DNA from: an uncultured bacterium
Lineage (GTDB): Bacteria; Omnitrophota; Gorgyraeia; Duberdicusellales; 4484-171
Direction: 5' to 3'
DNA length: 37,570 nucleotides
Assembly: GCA_913050175.1 (NCBI GenBank)
Contig: CAJXAF010000005.1
Coordinates: 1-37,570, forward strand
Below, in pieces: positions 5,027 to 13,174 of this stretch (within the stretch, counting starts at the first letter, position 1; each line of letters begins with the position of its first letter). The notes under the pieces are model-generated. The model saw only the letters and a list, made by a program, of their open reading frames with translations, had not been told where the DNA came from and searched no databases. The translations under genes and the position numbers were made by a program.

Positions 5027-6487
5027 TTATATATGAGATTCGCCTTTAACAGCGCCTTCTTCCCACTTACTAACTCCCTGCATAACATCTTGAAAGCATA
5101 ATTTCGCAAGAGGATCGAAGTTACTCGTCATAATCCTATGTATTCGTCCTGGTTTTGAGAAAAATTCTCTCATCGACCAAGAACCTAATCTTCCTAAGTC
5201 TTCAATTGTTAGATGGTCAGTAGGTGTGACCGGGTGTAAGAAATCCCATTTAAGAAAATCGATTTTTTTATAGTCAATCCAGCCTTTCTTTAAGCCGGTT
5301 CTCCACATTGGTGAATTAGGTGCCGGAGTAACATAGCCAACCCATAAAATATCTGGATCAACCTGATCGGTAAATTCATGTCGCTGCTTAATTATTTGTT
5401 CGCTGTCATAATCAAAGCCAATCATAATATCAGCAACAATAGCCACGTCATTTGCTCTTAAAATATCAATTGTTTTTTTAATCTGATCGATGGTTATACC
5501 TTTAGCGATCTTCTTTAACTCCTCAGGAGTAGTTACCTCGATTCCAAAAACACCCATAAACAGGACAGTTTCCTTCATTAAAGGTAAGATCTTCTCACAA
5601 TTAACCCAATCCACAGCTCTTCCCAAAGCAGCCCATTTAATTGGGTTGTTGGCTTTCTTCTTTAACTTACAGAAAGCCTCCACCCTATCAGGAACAACAT
5701 TAAAGTTATCATCTTGGATAACTACAACCTTAGTGCCAAACTTATGGTGCAGAAGTTCTAACTCTTCAATAACTCTTTCAGGTGATTTTGCCCGCCAAGT
5801 TAAAAAATCTTCGGGGTGCCTGGGATCATACTGATCCCACTCATAGCAAAAAGTGCAAGCCGAAGGACAACCACGAGAAGTCATCATCTCAACAAAGGGT
5901 TTCCAATGAGTATGGCCAACGTATTGGTCCATAGGGAACAAGTCATAAGCTGGAAGAGGCAGTTGATCTAAATCAACTAACAAAGACCTGTGAGGCCCCA
6001 TAGTAGGTTTTCCCTCAACTCGACTAGCAACACCAGCAATATTCTTAATCTCTGAACCACTAGCAAGCTTTTCAATTAACTCACCAACTGATTCTTCTTC
6101 GCCCATAACTACATAGTCAACTGAAGGATGGTCCTCTAGAGTTTGAAGCGGCATTGAAGAGTACCATAGACCACCCATAATAATTTTTACATTAGGGATT
6201 GCCTGTTTTATCCGGGAAGCGGCTTCATTAAAGTGCCAGATTACGCCAAAACCGACTGAACAGTGAATCATGTCACCCATCAGAATTGCATCAGGTTTTC
6301 TTTCTTTCACTTTCTCGGCAATCTGATCTAAAGGAATATCTGCAATTGTGCAATCTAATACTTCTACATCAGCATGACCTTTTTCTCTGATATAAGCACC
6401 CCATTGAGCATATAATTGATTAGGAGCAACATGTTTACCATGAGTTGCCCAGGCACCAATTTTTGGCATTACGCATAAAAGTTTCAT
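5027..6487 (-). CDS. B12-binding radical SAM enzyme, BchE-like
   Basis: A 486-residue protein with an N-terminal B12-binding Rossmann domain (about 1-145, 'MKLLCVMPKIGAW' ... 'KPDAILMGDMIHCSVGFG' ... 'IIMGGLWYSSMP' ... 'VVMGEEE') and a radical SAM barrel (about 195-420). The cluster-binding C-x3-C-x2-C is C207, C211, C214 in 'SRGCPSACTFC'. The architecture is that of class B methylases and of BchE, the anaerobic cyclase that uses water as oxygen source. In this cluster it could C-methylate or oxidise the polyketide without O2 (inference). AGGAGG precedes the ATG. The strong hairpin downstream may protect its 3' end. Confidence 0.9.
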   Translation of the reverse strand: MKLLCVMPKIGAWATHGKHVAPNQLYAQWGAYIREKGHADVEVLDCTIADIPLDQIAEKVKERKPDAILMGDMIHCSVGFGVIWHFNEAASRIKQAIPNVKIIMGGLWYSSMPLQTLEDHPSVDYVVMGEEESVGELIEKLASGSEIKNIAGVASRVEGKPTMGPHRSLLVDLDQLPLPAYDLFPMDQYVGHTHWKPFVEMMTSRGCPSACTFCYEWDQYDPRHPEDFLTWRAKSPERVIEELELLHHKFGTKVVVIQDDNFNVVPDRVEAFCKLKKKANNPIKWAALGRAVDWVNCEKILPLMKETVLFMGVFGIEVTTPEELKKIAKGITIDQIKKTIDILRANDVAIVADIMIGFDYDSEQIIKQRHEFTDQVDPDILWVGYVTPAPNSPMWRTGLKKGWIDYKKIDFLKWDFLHPVTPTDHLTIEDLGRLGSWSMREFFSKPGRIHRIMTSNFDPLAKLCFQDVMQGVSKWEEGAVKGESHI

Positions 6488-6509
6488 CTTAAGCCTCCTT
6501 TTTTTAATT

Positions 6510-7286
6510 TTACTTTTTAATCTTAGACTCTTCTGGGTGTTCCTGTTTAAAAGGAATCACCGGCTTTGTCCATGGTGTCTGCTGATTTATAACAGCTAGC
6601 TCCAAAGGACAAGCGGTCTGGCCTTGAGTTAAAGCAAATACTACTGTATCGGCAACTGCTTCTGGCTCCATTAGCCTTTCTTCGCAGATATTTTTTAATT
6701 TACCGGTTAAGGGTGTACGGGTAACTCCCGGAAAAATAGAAGTAACTTTAATACCAAAATCACGCATTTCCCAAAATAGTCCTTTGGCAAAAGCCCGTAA
6801 GGCAACTTTTAAGGAAGTATAAACAATAAAATTCCTTGGTGGCGGATCAACCATAACTGAACCGCTGGTAATGTTAATTATGTGACCATCATTAGCTTTT
6901 TTCATCGGACCAACTACAAGTCGTGACAACATCACATAGCTGTAGTAATTGGTCGACATTATTTTTCCTATATCTTCTAAAGGCTGCTCCCAGAAAGGAT
7001 GCTGGCTGGAAACGCCGGCACCATTAATTAAAACATCTATTTTTTTATAGGTTTTTAGAGTGTAGTTTACTAAATTTTCTAAATCCTCCTGTTTAGTCAC
7101 ATCGCACTTCATGCATAAAACCTTACTCTTTTTCGGCAAAGCCTCTTTTAGTTCTTCTAAAACTTCCAGTCTCCTGGCTGCCAAGACAAGGGTCGCACCT
7201 AGTGATGAAAGTTTTTCAACTAGTACTTTTCCTATGCCGCCAGAGGCACCGGTTACTATACATACTTTTCCTTCTAAATTAGCCAT
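6510..7286 (-). CDS. SDR-family ketoreductase
   Basis: A short-chain dehydrogenase/reductase of 258 residues. The NAD(P) motif TGASGGIG lies near residues 12-19, NGAG in 'VLINGAGVSS', the catalytic Ser in 'NITSGS' and Y-x3-K in 'VYTSLK'. 'LAARR' after the second strand suggests NADPH. The frame is open to 7325, but ATG 7286 has AAGGAG six bases upstream, so it is chosen. In type II polyketide systems an SDR reduces one keto group of the nascent chain before cyclisation, and this is the only SDR in the cluster. Which carbonyl it reduces cannot be read from sequence. Confidence 0.9.
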   Translation of the reverse strand: MANLEGKVCIVTGASGGIGKVLVEKLSSLGATLVLAARRLEVLEELKEALPKKSKVLCMKCDVTKQEDLENLVNYTLKTYKKIDVLINGAGVSSQHPFWEQPLEDIGKIMSTNYYSYVMLSRLVVGPMKKANDGHIINITSGSVMVDPPPRNFIVYTSLKVALRAFAKGLFWEMRDFGIKVTSIFPGVTRTPLTGKLKNICEERLMEPEAVADTVVFALTQGQTACPLELAVINQQTPWTKPVIPFKQEHPEESKIKK

Positions 7287-7314
7287 AACACACTCCTTTT
7301 CAATAAAATTATTT

Positions 7315-8451
7315 TTAGGAAACATTTGCCTCTTCGGCGATTATTTTATTCATATTAAATCCTAGTATAAAAATACTCAGAGCAACTAAGATAAAAAAGG
7401 CTTTAAAACCTATTAGCCCAACAAAAAAACCTCCCAGGACAACACCTAGCCAGCCAAAAGTAAAACGAAACGAGCTATTTAAACTTGAGGCTTCCCGCTG
7501 AATATTATCGGGGAAATGGGTAAGATGGGTGGACAAACCTACATGGGTAAGAGCCCAACCAGCACCCCAGAGCACAATTACAAAGAAGAGAAATTCATGC
7601 TCTTTAACAAAAAGAAGAGAAAGAACAAAAAGACTCATCATAATAAAACCGATACGGGTAATTTTTATATTCCCAAGCTTTGAGCCTAAAAATCCCCCTA
7701 GAAACTCAGAAGCAATTGCGCACAATGTTGATACAGTAAAAATTGTACTTATTACCAACTGCCTTAAATCAAAGGTCTGGCTTAAATACATGCCCAAACG
7801 CTGCTGAACACTATGATAAAGAGAACTCGCCAACATGATTACTAAAAAAAAGCGTAAGGCTTTTTTATCTTTTATTGCCTTAAAATAATTGATTTTAAAC
7901 TTCGCCTGGCGAAAATCAAAATCATGCAAACGCCACAACACCAAAGCAAAAGCTAGCAGACTTAAAATTGCCGGTATCCGGTAAAGCCATTGCCAGGGCA
8001 TGAAACCACTTAAAAAAACACTCACAAAAGTAGAGATATAACTTATGCCAAAGAACGTACCGATGTATTTTGATTTTTTCTTAGGGGAGACTGTCTTAGC
8101 AATAGTAATCAATGACAAGGGCACAAAACTACAGCCAAAACAACCCATTAAAAAACGAAATACAAAGGCCTGATGAATATTTTCCGATAAACTAAAAAAG
8201 AGCGTAGAAACAAAGAAACCAAAAGAAGTAAAAAGAAAGATTCTTCTGATGGTGAACATCCTCGATATTGGAGCCCAGATAAGGGCAATCAATCCATAAG
8301 GCAGCATATAAAGCCAGGTCAATTTTAGGGTATAGTTTTGGGCAACCCCAAAATGAACGGCAATTGAAGGAATCAAGGCTGCCATTGCTGCCACACCAAA
8401 AGAAACTGTAAAGAACATTAAACTTACGATGAAAAAACTAGATCTAGGCAT
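7315..8451 (-). CDS. MFS transporter, probable polyketide exporter
   Basis: About 378 residues with 12 predicted membrane spans and the MFS loop 2-3 pattern 'APISRMFTIRRIF'. The central loop ('LHDFDFRQAKFKINYFKAIKDKKALRF') separates two six-helix halves. ATG 8451 overlaps the SRPBCC stop (aATGccTAG), giving tight coupling; an upstream TTG (8472) in the same frame is an alternative start. Its place between cyclase and ketoreductase genes suggests export of the product and self-resistance (inference), although MFS substrates cannot be told from sequence. Confidence 0.88.
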   Translation of the reverse strand: MPRSSFFIVSLMFFTVSFGVAAMAALIPSIAVHFGVAQNYTLKLTWLYMLPYGLIALIWAPISRMFTIRRIFLFTSFGFFVSTLFFSLSENIHQAFVFRFLMGCFGCSFVPLSLITIAKTVSPKKKSKYIGTFFGISYISTFVSVFLSGFMPWQWLYRIPAILSLLAFALVLWRLHDFDFRQAKFKINYFKAIKDKKALRFFLVIMLASSLYHSVQQRLGMYLSQTFDLRQLVISTIFTVSTLCAIASEFLGGFLGSKLGNIKITRIGFIMMSLFVLSLLFVKEHEFLFFVIVLWGAGWALTHVGLSTHLTHFPDNIQREASSLNSSFRFTFGWLGVVLGGFFVGLIGFKAFFILVALSIFILGFNMNKIIAEEANVS

Positions 8452-8887
8452 TAACTTTTGCTTCGTTTTCAATTATCTCTTTGAATCTCTTAAGATTATC
8501 CTGGGAATGCTTGTTAATTAGCTCCTCAACTTGACTGTCAGTATATTTTGCTTTTGCATCCATTTTAAAATCCTGAATCCAAGTCATCTCTATTCCGCCT
8601 TCAACCTCACGATAAAGCCAGATAATTTTCATGAACTGAAAAGGAAACATTGGCTCAACCCGGCAGGCATAAGCAAATTTATCTTCTTTAAAGAGTAGAC
8701 GATATGATGTCCAGCTCATTCCATTCTTATGAGATAGCTTAAACACTAATCTATTGCCCTTGGTCTCTGTCACTTCAGAACCAATATACTCATCAAAATA
8801 CTCATTCCAGCGATTAATATCATTACTTAAATCAAAAACTTTATCGTAAGAAGCATTGATAACTACTGAATTTACTGTATGTGCCAT
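8444..8887 (-). CDS. Polyketide aromatase/cyclase, TcmN/WhiE type (SRPBCC)
   Basis: The 147-residue product follows the single-domain TcmN ARO/CYC and WhiE aromatase pattern almost end to end. 'MAHTVNSVVINASYDKVFDLSNDINRWNEYFDEY' opens the helix-grip fold; 'FPFQFMKIIWLYREVEGGIEMTWIQDFKM' corresponds to the 'GPFQYMNIVW' and 'MRWTQDFAM' segments of the actinobacterial enzymes; the tail 'INKHSQDNLKRFKEIIE' matches the C-terminal helix. These enzymes fold poly-beta-ketone chains into the first aromatic ring(s). This is the strongest single indicator that the cluster makes an aromatic polyketide. A ribosome site (AAGGAGG) precedes the ATG. Confidence 0.9.
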   Translation of the reverse strand: MAHTVNSVVINASYDKVFDLSNDINRWNEYFDEYIGSEVTETKGNRLVFKLSHKNGMSWTSYRLLFKEDKFAYACRVEPMFPFQFMKIIWLYREVEGGIEMTWIQDFKMDAKAKYTDSQVEELINKHSQDNLKRFKEIIENEAKVNA

Positions 8888-8898
8888 ATATACCTCCT

Positions 8899-9720
8899 TT
8901 AATTTGCCTTAGAACTATCGCTATTTAGAATAGCTACCACTCTACTCCAAGCTGCACCTGTTTTGCGAATGCGTACCGGGAAACAAATAACTTTAAAACC
9001 AAAATCAGGTAAGACCTCCAAATTAGCCAGACGTTCTATATGAATAAATTCTCTCTTCCTGCCAAAAAAATGAGATGGCCAGAGATGCTTGGGGTCTTTA
9101 GATTCTTGGAAATCCTTCATCATAAACTTATAGGGTCGATCAATACCCATAGTATCGACACCAAATATTCTTATACCTTTATTAAGAAGGTATGTGATTG
9201 CCGATTCATCAACTCCGGGATAATCAGAAAAATATTCCGGCCCGCCAAAAAGTTTATCAGAACCAGTATATAAAAGAACTATATCAAACGGTTTTAATTG
9301 ATAATTGATATTTTTTAAAGCTTCTTCAATGTCTTCTCCAGTAATTACTTCATCAGCTTTTTTATGAGTTAAATTAAGCTTTATGCCGTCATTAAAGCAC
9401 CACTCAAGTGGTATCTCATCAGCAGTCTTAGAAGCTCTGCCTTCAGACTTACTTCCATAATGAAATGAATAATCAAGGTGGGTTCCGCTGTGCACTGATG
9501 AGTAAACCATCTCTAAAGACAGAAATTCCTCATCAGGAAGATCTTCTTTTTTTATCATCCGCTCGCCCTTTTCATAACTGGCTTTACCATCAGGGGTTCT
9601 GGACATAAGAACTTTATTGAGTTTATTGACTCCTTCTTTATGGGAAGTGCGGTCAATTTTTAAATCATGCACTTCAAAAGCAGTATCATCAATCGGTAAG
9701 CTTAAATCAATAATATTCAT
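8899..9720 (-). CDS. Putative cyclase, KynB/PF04199 family
   Basis: A 273-residue protein of the 'putative cyclase' family, which includes kynurenine formamidase KynB and proteins of aromatic antibiotic pathways. The metal-binding motif H-S-G-T-H-x-D-x3-H is intact: H77, H81, D83 and H87 in 'VHSGTHLDYSFH'. It lies directly between the ACP and the aromatase/cyclase genes, so closure of a later ring is the natural reading. Hydrolysis (amide or lactone), as in KynB, is the alternative. Its length is a little above that of typical KynB (about 210), because of inserts around residues 25-65. Confidence 0.85.
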   Translation of the reverse strand: MNIIDLSLPIDDTAFEVHDLKIDRTSHKEGVNKLNKVLMSRTPDGKASYEKGERMIKKEDLPDEEFLSLEMVYSSVHSGTHLDYSFHYGSKSEGRASKTADEIPLEWCFNDGIKLNLTHKKADEVITGEDIEEALKNINYQLKPFDIVLLYTGSDKLFGGPEYFSDYPGVDESAITYLLNKGIRIFGVDTMGIDRPYKFMMKDFQESKDPKHLWPSHFFGRKREFIHIERLANLEVLPDFGFKVICFPVRIRKTGAAWSRVVAILNSDSSKAN

Positions 9721-9744
9721 ACTTGGCTTCTTAGTTAACTCTTA

Positions 9745-9975
9745 TTACTTCTTTTTCTCAATAGTTTCAACTATTTCTAGAGGTGTAGAAAATTTAGTTA
9801 CATCGTTAGTCTCAAGCGGTACTTGGAATTGCTTTTTTAAAGCTACTACCAGTTCAACCACTTCAGTTGAATCAACACCAATTGAATCGTAGAGTTTCTC
9901 ATCTTCCTTAACCTCGCCCTCTTTTACTTCCAAAGTTGTACAAATTAAATTAATGACTTCTTCTTTTAATGCCAT
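9745..9975 (-). CDS. Acyl carrier protein of the type II PKS
   Basis: A 76-residue acidic carrier protein. The phosphopantetheine attachment serine is S36 in 'SIGVDSTEVVEL', the D-S-x-x-x-V-E form of the ACP motif. It carries the growing poly-beta-ketone chain for the KSalpha/KSbeta pair encoded directly upstream (22 bases away), the classical order KSalpha-CLF-ACP. Its helix-1 'EEVINLICTTLEV' and 'TPLEIVETIEKK' end are normal. No phosphopantetheinyl transferase or malonyl transferase is in the window, so these must come from elsewhere. Confidence 0.93.
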   Translation of the reverse strand: MALKEEVINLICTTLEVKEGEVKEDEKLYDSIGVDSTEVVELVVALKKQFQVPLETNDVTKFSTPLEIVETIEKKK

Positions 9976-9997
9976 GTTCTCCTCCGTTTATATTTAA

Positions 9998-11233
9998 TTA
10001 CTCCTTTTCTATTGCCAAGACAACATTAATACCACCCCGGCCGCGGGCTATAATCAAAGCCTTCTTTATTTTCCGTTCTTTTGCTTTATTGGGAGTATAA
10101 TCAAGATCACAATTAGGATCAGTCATCTCGTAGTTAATTGTCGGCAAGACTGTTGAGTGCTTCATGGAAAAAATAGTGGCAATTAAATCTAAAGCGGTTT
10201 GAGCACCTAATAAATTACCAAACATACTTTTAGGCGCACTCATAGATATGGTTTCAATTTGTTTACCAAAAACATTCTTTATCGCTTGAGTTTCAAGATA
10301 ATCACCCATTTCTGAAGCTTCAGCATCTAAACAAATATAATGGACATTGCGCTTATTCCAGCGGGCTTGGGCTAAACAATCTTCAATAGCATACTCTAGA
10401 CTACTGGAATCAGGCCTGTATTGACTGTAATGATAGCCATCTGAGGAAAAACCCACACCTTTAATAAATCCATAAATAGGAGCATTTCTTCTTTGAGCGT
10501 GTGATTCTTTTTCTAAAACTACCATGCCTGAACCCTCGCCAACAGCAAAGCCATCGCGATATAAATCATAAGGTTTATAGGCTCGGGACGGATTTAAGTT
10601 ATTTTTTGACAGCCCTCCCCGAGAATTTATACATAATAGAGCGTAAGGGGTAATTGGCGCTTCCATTCCTCCGGCAACAACATACTCATTCTTACCGTCA
10701 GCGATTGTTCTTGAAGCATACCAAAGAGCAAGAGCGCTGGAAGCTTTATCAGCTACAATAGTTTTGCTGTAACCTTTAAAACCATAATAAATCGTAACTT
10801 GCCCCTGAGATGCTGCCGGAAACCAGGCTGAAGCCATATAAGGAGAAATGCCTTCTCTGCCCTCTAAATAAAGATCGCGCAATTCAGTCTCGGCAAAGAG
10901 CCAGCCACCAAGGGCATTACCCATAAAAACGCCTACTTTATTTTTATCAGTATTTTCAAGGTCAATACCTGAATCTTTGAGGGCCTGTTCAGTGGCTACC
11001 AGAGCCATATGGGAAAAAACATCAATTTTCTTGATCAATCTTGACGAAAGATGCGAGTAGTGATCCAATTCATGAACTTGTCCGGCAATTCGAGAAGGAT
11101 AAGTAGAAGCGTCAAAACGAGTTACTTCATCAACAAAAGACTCTCCCCTTTTTAAGTTTGCCCAAAATGTCTCTTTTTTTAAGCCACAGGGTGAAACAAC
11201 TCCCATGCCTGTAATCGCTATACGTTCTGCCAT
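9998..11233 (-). CDS. Chain length factor (KSbeta), ketosynthase with lost catalytic residues
   Basis: A 411-residue thiolase-fold protein that aligns along its length with the KSalpha encoded just upstream, but its active site is dismantled. The catalytic Cys position is K163 ('IVADKASSAL' aligned to 'VSTGCTAGTD'), the first His is D303 ('YICLDAEAS' against 'YINAHGSS') and the second His is N340 ('KSMFGNLLG' against 'KSMIGHPLA'); K335 is kept. Chain length factors of type II PKSs lack these residues and set chain length as the KSalpha partner, so a CLF is the clear assignment. Known CLFs usually have Gln at the Cys position; Lys is unusual. The gene follows KSalpha after 19 bases. Confidence 0.92.
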   Translation of the reverse strand: MAERIAITGMGVVSPCGLKKETFWANLKRGESFVDEVTRFDASTYPSRIAGQVHELDHYSHLSSRLIKKIDVFSHMALVATEQALKDSGIDLENTDKNKVGVFMGNALGGWLFAETELRDLYLEGREGISPYMASAWFPAASQGQVTIYYGFKGYSKTIVADKASSALALWYASRTIADGKNEYVVAGGMEAPITPYALLCINSRGGLSKNNLNPSRAYKPYDLYRDGFAVGEGSGMVVLEKESHAQRRNAPIYGFIKGVGFSSDGYHYSQYRPDSSSLEYAIEDCLAQARWNKRNVHYICLDAEASEMGDYLETQAIKNVFGKQIETISMSAPKSMFGNLLGAQTALDLIATIFSMKHSTVLPTINYEMTDPNCDLDYTPNKAKERKIKKALIIARGRGGINVVLAIEKE

Positions 11234-11252
11234 TTCTTACTCCTAACTTTAT

Positions 11253-12500
11253 TTATTTCCATCGTTTAAAAATAATTGATGAATGTATACCGGAAAATCC
11301 ACTACTTGTTTTTAAAATATATTCCGGTGTGTGTTCTCTCTTAGTATTAGGTATATAATCTAAATCACATCGGGGATCTGGTTCTTCTTGATTTATTGTT
11401 GGCGGTAGGTAGCCGTTTTTAAAAATCATACAACAAAGGACACTCTCAGCAGCATTAGCCGCAGCCAAGGGATGGCCAATCATTGACTTAATTGAACTAA
11501 TGGGAATTTTATAGGCTAACTCACCAAAAACTTGTTTATAAGCGTCAGTTTCAAAAGCATCATTTTGCCTGGTTGATGAACCATGAGCATTTATATAGGT
11601 AATATCTTCTTTTTTAATCCCGGCCTCACTTATAGCATCTTCCATACAGCGCGCCATCGGTTCACCGTTTTCCGGTAGATCAGTCATATGGTAAGCATTG
11701 CAACTAGTGCCAAAACCTAATATCTCAGCATATATTTGTGCACCTCTTTTTTTAGCGTGCTCTAATTCTTCCAAAATAAGAATACCGGCAGCCTCAGAAA
11801 TTACAAAACCATTACGCTTATTATCAAATGGCCGGGAAGCTTTATGGGGTTCGTCATTATTTTTTGCCAGAACATTTACCACGTCAAAAGAGCCAAAAGT
11901 TATCGGAGTTACCGGTGCTTCTGATGCCCCGGCAATAACAACATCCTGTCGGCCTTCGCGTATTAATTCATAAGCAAAGCCAAGTGAATCTGTTCCGGCA
12001 GTACATCCAGTCGAAACTGTACAGTTTATTCCTTGAGTTTCATAAATTGCTGAAATCTCTCCGCTAGGGGTATTAAAAGTAGCAGCATCATAAAGATAGG
12101 GCCTTCCCTTTCTGGGATCAATGGGGTTCTTACCCCAATCAGTCACCAATAAAAACTCTTCTTCCATAAACCTTGTTCCACAAATAGCATTAGCTAAGAT
12201 AACACCACATTTTCTTTGATCTAGTTCACGAAAATTAATCTTTGCATCTTCTACAGCTTGCTTGGCCGCAGCGATACCAAACTGGACGTACCTATCCATA
12301 CGTTTATGTTCGCTAATGCCGAATTTTAAGGGGTCAAATTTTAAATCCTGGGAAGCAATTTTTGAAACAAATAAACTAACATCAAAATTCTCAACCCGTT
12401 CTATACTGGATCTTCCCGAGATGAGATTATCATAAAATTCATTTTTATCTTCGCCCGACCCTGAAATAATTCCTATACCTGTTATAACTACTCTGCGCAT
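11253..12500 (-). CDS. Ketosynthase alpha (KSalpha) of a type II polyketide synthase
   Basis: A 415-residue ketosynthase with a complete active site: C166 in 'TVSTGCTAGTDSLG', H306 in 'YINAHGSSTRQNDAFET', K338 and H343 in 'SSIKSMIGHPLAA'. The segments 'STGCT-G', 'CNAYHMTDL' and 'NAHGS-TRQND-ET' are characteristic of minimal-PKS KSalpha proteins such as ActI-ORF1 rather than of FabF. It condenses malonyl-ACP units on the ACP together with the chain length factor encoded next. A ribosome site (AAGGGAG) lies about ten bases before the ATG. The gap of 47 bases to the upstream TIGR04076 gene holds no obvious signal. Confidence 0.94.
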   Translation of the reverse strand: MRRVVITGIGIISGSGEDKNEFYDNLISGRSSIERVENFDVSLFVSKIASQDLKFDPLKFGISEHKRMDRYVQFGIAAAKQAVEDAKINFRELDQRKCGVILANAICGTRFMEEEFLLVTDWGKNPIDPRKGRPYLYDAATFNTPSGEISAIYETQGINCTVSTGCTAGTDSLGFAYELIREGRQDVVIAGASEAPVTPITFGSFDVVNVLAKNNDEPHKASRPFDNKRNGFVISEAAGILILEELEHAKKRGAQIYAEILGFGTSCNAYHMTDLPENGEPMARCMEDAISEAGIKKEDITYINAHGSSTRQNDAFETDAYKQVFGELAYKIPISSIKSMIGHPLAAANAAESVLCCMIFKNGYLPPTINQEEPDPRCDLDYIPNTKREHTPEYILKTSSGFSGIHSSIIFKRWK

Positions 12501-12547
12501 TCTTATAACTCCCTTCTTTAATCAATAGTTTAGTTATCTTAAGTTAA

Positions 12548-13174
12548 CTACTTTTTTCTGGAAACTTTAAAAACAATACTTCCCCCATCGGGACAAGTTA
12601 CAGTATCAATTGAATCAGGATCTTTCATAAAAAAGAATTTTGCCCCAAAATTTAAAGCAAAAAGTGCTGGAAAAGCAGTGTGCCAGGCAGCACCACAGAA
12701 CCCTTCTATACATTTTAGACCGTGGACATCCCACTTATCACCGACTTTATACTTGTAAGCACAGTAACCTTTTGCTTCGACAACTTCCATCTCCATTTCT
12801 TTTGGATTTGGACCTTTAAAATCGGGGTCTTTAGGTATAAATTCAACAGTCTTACCATCTTTATCTAGAACTTCAGCTTTAAATTCTAACTTACCTCCGT
12901 CAGGACAAGTTACGTTAAGAGATCTTTGGTTGTCCATAAAAGGAAAGCGTGCTCCAAAACTTAAAGCATAAATTACCGGAAAAAGTGCATGACCAAGGCC
13001 AAGGCAAAAATGCTTAGGTGGATGAGTAAAATCACCAAGAATTATCTCATCTCCCACATCATAACCGTGATAACACTCTCCCTCCATCTTTAAAACGGTG
13101 AGCTTAAGCGCCGGAAATGGAGTTTCGATTTTAGATCTATCTACTACGTAACAATCTCCGCATTTATCTTTCAT
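12548..13174 (-). CDS. Tandem TIGR04076-family cysteine-rich protein
   Basis: A 208-residue protein made of two copies of the TIGR04076 repeat (about residues 20-105 and 118-205). Each copy has a 'V-x(n)-G-x-C-x3-Y-x-V-G-D' start (GECYHGYDVGDE; GYCAYKYKVGDK), a middle Cys followed by 'F-x-x-L-x-F-G-A-x-F' (IYALSFGARFPFM; LFALNFGAKFFFM) and a 'CPDGG' end (TCPDGGKLEF; TCPDGGSIVF). The paired Cys could bind metal or a cofactor. Function in the family is unknown; single-copy versions are usual in anaerobes. It begins within the ketopantoate-reductase-like gene (11-base overlap) with AGAGGTGA before its ATG, and sits directly upstream of KSalpha. Confidence 0.8.
   Translation of the reverse strand: MKDKCGDCYVVDRSKIETPFPALKLTVLKMEGECYHGYDVGDEIILGDFTHPPKHFCLGLGHALFPVIYALSFGARFPFMDNQRSLNVTCPDGGKLEFKAEVLDKDGKTVEFIPKDPDFKGPNPKEMEMEVVEAKGYCAYKYKVGDKWDVHGLKCIEGFCGAAWHTAFPALFALNFGAKFFFMKDPDSIDTVTCPDGGSIVFKVSRKK

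Noticed and set aside
5490-5834. Plus-strand frames opposite the radical SAM, KSalpha, MFS and other minus-strand genes
   Set aside because: They mirror strongly supported coding regions, have no start signals and resemble no protein family.
9745-12500. KSalpha/KSbeta/ACP read as a fatty-acid or aryl polyene cluster
   Set aside because: No fabD, fabG/fabZ set, dehydratase, ammonia lyase or glycolipid acyltransferase is present, whereas a TcmN-type aromatase and a PF04199 cyclase are, and the KSalpha signature is of the aromatic PKS type.
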